From an uncultured Saprospirales bacterium (lineage in GTDB: Bacteria; Bacteroidota; Bacteroidia; Chitinophagales; Saprospiraceae): a DNA stretch of 64,000 bases. The DNA lies in assembly GCA_937864265.1 (NCBI GenBank), contig CALMIR010000067.1:1-64000 (forward strand), in the 5' to 3' direction. Below, one piece after another: positions 62,637-64,000 of the stretch (the stretch's first letter is position 1; each line of letters begins with the position of its first letter). The notes under the pieces are model-generated. The model had not been told where the DNA came from. It saw only the letters and a list, made by a program, of their open reading frames with translations, and searched no databases. The translations under genes and the position numbers were made by a program.

Positions 62637-63019
62637 TTCAATACTTCCGGGGCAATCAGCCGAAAAAGCGGGATTTCCACATGAAAAAACTGCTCTTCCT
62701 CCAAATTGTGCATTAAAAAAGCACCTGCCATCGAACCGATTGACGTTTGAAAATCGCACCAGGACGAATATTCATGTTGCTCACCCGGCGCAAGAACGGG
62801 TTGTTCCCCAACAACGCCTTCGCCCTCTACTTCCCGGATGCTGCCATTAGAATCCCAGATGATCCAGTGTCGGCGCAGGAGTTGCACCGTTTGATCCCCC
62901 AGATTTTCAATTAAAATATAGTAAGAATAGACGTACTTATCGGCTCGCGGTTGAGAATGCTCAGCCTGATAACTGGGTCTGACAGAAACCCGGATACCGT
63001 TAGTAATCAGTGTTTCCAT
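62633..63019 (-). CDS. apaG: ApaG-domain protein
   Basis: 128 residues, the usual ApaG length, with YVYSYYILIENLGDQTVQLL, RHWIIWDSNGSIREVEGEGVVGEQPVLAPGE (in parts) and SSWCDFQTSIGSMAG. ApaG has an fn3-like beta-sandwich; a role in Co2+/Mg2+ efflux or protein binding is reported, but the biochemical function is uncertain. Its ATG overlaps the gmk stop (TGATG), so the two are coupled. Confidence 0.93.
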   Translation of the reverse strand: METLITNGIRVSVRPSYQAEHSQPRADKYVYSYYILIENLGDQTVQLLRRHWIIWDSNGSIREVEGEGVVGEQPVLAPGEQHEYSSWCDFQTSIGSMAGAFLMHNLEEEQFFHVEIPLFRLIAPEVLN

Positions 63020-63585
63020 CAGCGTGGATTGATATAACGTTTTACAATAGCTTCCGCTTCGGCTAGAGCCTTAGTCAGATCGTCATTCATTAAAACTACA
63101 TCAAACCTATTTTCGTAGTTCAGCTCTTCCATCACGCGTGCCATCCTCCGATTGAGGGTCTCAGGGTTTTCTGTGAGTCTTTCTTCCAGTCTTTTGCGAA
63201 GTGCTTCCACCGAAGGCGGCTTCACAAACACGCAAAGAGTTTGTTCAGGGTAAGATTGCTTTATATTCATGGCACCTTTTACGTCAATATCAAAAATAAT
63301 ATGTTTGCCCGCTGCCCACAAGCGCTCAATTTCTGTGCGGAGTGTTCCATAAAACATCCCTTCGTAAACCTCTTCCCATTCCACAAAAGCATCTTGATCG
63401 ATCAGTTGTTGAAATGCTTCCCGATGGATGAAGTAGTAATCTTTCCCGGGCGTTTCGTAGGGTCGGGGCGCTCTTGTTGTTGCTGAAATAGAAAAAGCCA
63501 GTTGATCGAATACCGTCAACAAATGCCGGACTATGGTTGTTTTTCCGGCGCCCGAAGGTGCAGCAAAAACAAGCAATTTCTTCAT
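63019..63585 (-). CDS. gmk: Guanylate kinase
   Basis: 188 residues. P-loop APSGAGKTTIV (about 9-19), then SATTRAPRPYETPGKDYYFI, EWEEVYEGMFYGT and DIDVKGAMNIK. It phosphorylates GMP to GDP. Its ATG overlaps the yicC stop as ATGA (63585-63582), so translation is coupled. The order yicC-gmk is common. Confidence 0.96.
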   Translation of the reverse strand: MKKLLVFAAPSGAGKTTIVRHLLTVFDQLAFSISATTRAPRPYETPGKDYYFIHREAFQQLIDQDAFVEWEEVYEGMFYGTLRTEIERLWAAGKHIIFDIDVKGAMNIKQSYPEQTLCVFVKPPSVEALRKRLEERLTENPETLNRRMARVMEELNYENRFDVVLMNDDLTKALAEAEAIVKRYINPR

Positions 63586-64000
63586 ACTAAATTGGCAACT
63601 TGCTCTTTGATCTTCTCTAATTCGTCCTTCATCGCCACAACTAGCCGCTGAATGTCGGACGAATAGGCCTTGGCGCCCAGCGTGTTGATTTCACGCCCCA
63701 TTTCTTGGCTGATAAAACTCAATTTGCGCCCTTTGAGCACTTCATTGTTGTTTAATTCCTCTAGGAAAAACTTGCAGTGCTGCTCCAGTCGTACCTTTTC
63801 TTCCGTGACATCCATTTTTTCTAGGTAAAACAGGATTTCCTGTTCAAACCGATTGGCATCTACTTTGTCTTTGCCGAGGTAGTTTTCCAGGTTTTGGTTC
63901 AAACGCTGCCGCAAAGCGACGATGCGTTGTTCCTCGAAGGGATCGACTTGAGTCAGCGCCTCCAGGATGTTTTTCACCCGCAAACGCATGTCAATTTCCG
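63582..64000 (-). CDS. yicC: YicC-family protein (partial, C-terminal part)
   Basis: The frame continues past the right edge of the window; only the C-terminal 139 residues are here (internal Met at 63989 is not the start). Family features: IVALRQRLNQNLENYLG, then FLEELNNNEVLKGRKLSFIS and EMGREINTLGAKAYSSDIQR at the end. YicC proteins are endoribonuclease-like. Overlaps gmk by 4 bp. Confidence 0.9.
   Translation of the reverse strand, partial: EIDMRLRVKNILEALTQVDPFEEQRIVALRQRLNQNLENYLGKDKVDANRFEQEILFYLEKMDVTEEKVRLEQHCKFFLEELNNNEVLKGRKLSFISQEMGREINTLGAKAYSSDIQRLVVAMKDELEKIKEQVANLV

Overview
The window reads as chromosomal DNA of a member of the Bacteroidota, most likely the Saprospiria (Lewinella/Haliscomenobacter-like). 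The evidence is a PorP/SprF-family outer-membrane protein, type IX secretion (T9SS) sorting domains of type A (1307-3676) and type B (21051-30437), several OmpA/PD40 envelope proteins including one with the PorE domain order, a Bacteroidota-type ECF sigma factor next to a TonB-like anti-sigma protein, and the order acpP-fabF-rnc. Genus assignment is inference. I recognised no rRNA, tRNA or CRISPR array.

Layout. 1-5.0 kb is an accessory region. It has a beta-propeller lipoprotein, a secreted metzincin-like protease with a small lipoprotein, two attC-like folded sites in the same orientation, and an intact DUF433 antitoxin next to a decayed toxin, the pair bracketed by 65-bp direct repeats. 5.0-20.7 kb holds a PorE-like OmpA protein, a sigma/anti-sigma pair with translational overlap, a GH13 glucosidase lipoprotein, a methyltransferase, a DEAD-box helicase, a Uma2 protein, a double-SPOR protein, a CDGSH protein, a pirin and others. 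21.1-30.4 kb is one 3128-residue T9SS-exported adhesin-like protein with about eight 252-residue modules, some identical at the DNA level. 30.5-42.1 kb has a serine hydrolase, a CBS protein, PorP/SprF, bactofilin, two ATP-synthase accessory proteins, acpP-fabF-rnc, a SWIM zinc-finger protein and another OmpA protein. 42.3-46.0 kb has two SulP anion transporters that share an identical 17-bp upstream site. 46.1-49.0 kb is a TetR-controlled unit with a PhlG-like hydrolase and a bicovalent-type flavin oxidase. 49.1-57.0 kb has LpxD, a two-domain OmpA protein, a membrane-anchored helix-hairpin-helix protein, an ICMT-like methyltransferase, a FeeM-like acyltransferase, a flippase-like membrane protein and a VWA protein. 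57.0-62.6 kb is a glucuronate operon (uxaC, GH67 alpha-glucuronidase, SDR reductase, uxuA). The window ends in apaG-gmk-yicC on the minus strand.

How the genes work together. The glucuronate operon takes methyl-glucuronate-decorated xylo-oligosaccharides to free uronate (GH67), then to fructuronate (UxaC), mannonate (SDR) and 2-keto-3-deoxygluconate (UxuA). The two SulP genes probably answer to one regulator. The TetR unit looks like an inducible module for acylated phenolics. The large adhesin, the protease, PorP/SprF and the OmpA/PD40 proteins are parts of a T9SS-dependent surface.

The most unusual signals are the attC-like pair in a region without a visible integrase, the eroded toxin-antitoxin module between direct repeats, two families of small dispersed palindromic repeats, the perfect 756-bp tandem inside the adhesin gene, and the shared operators of the SulP and PhlG/TetR units.
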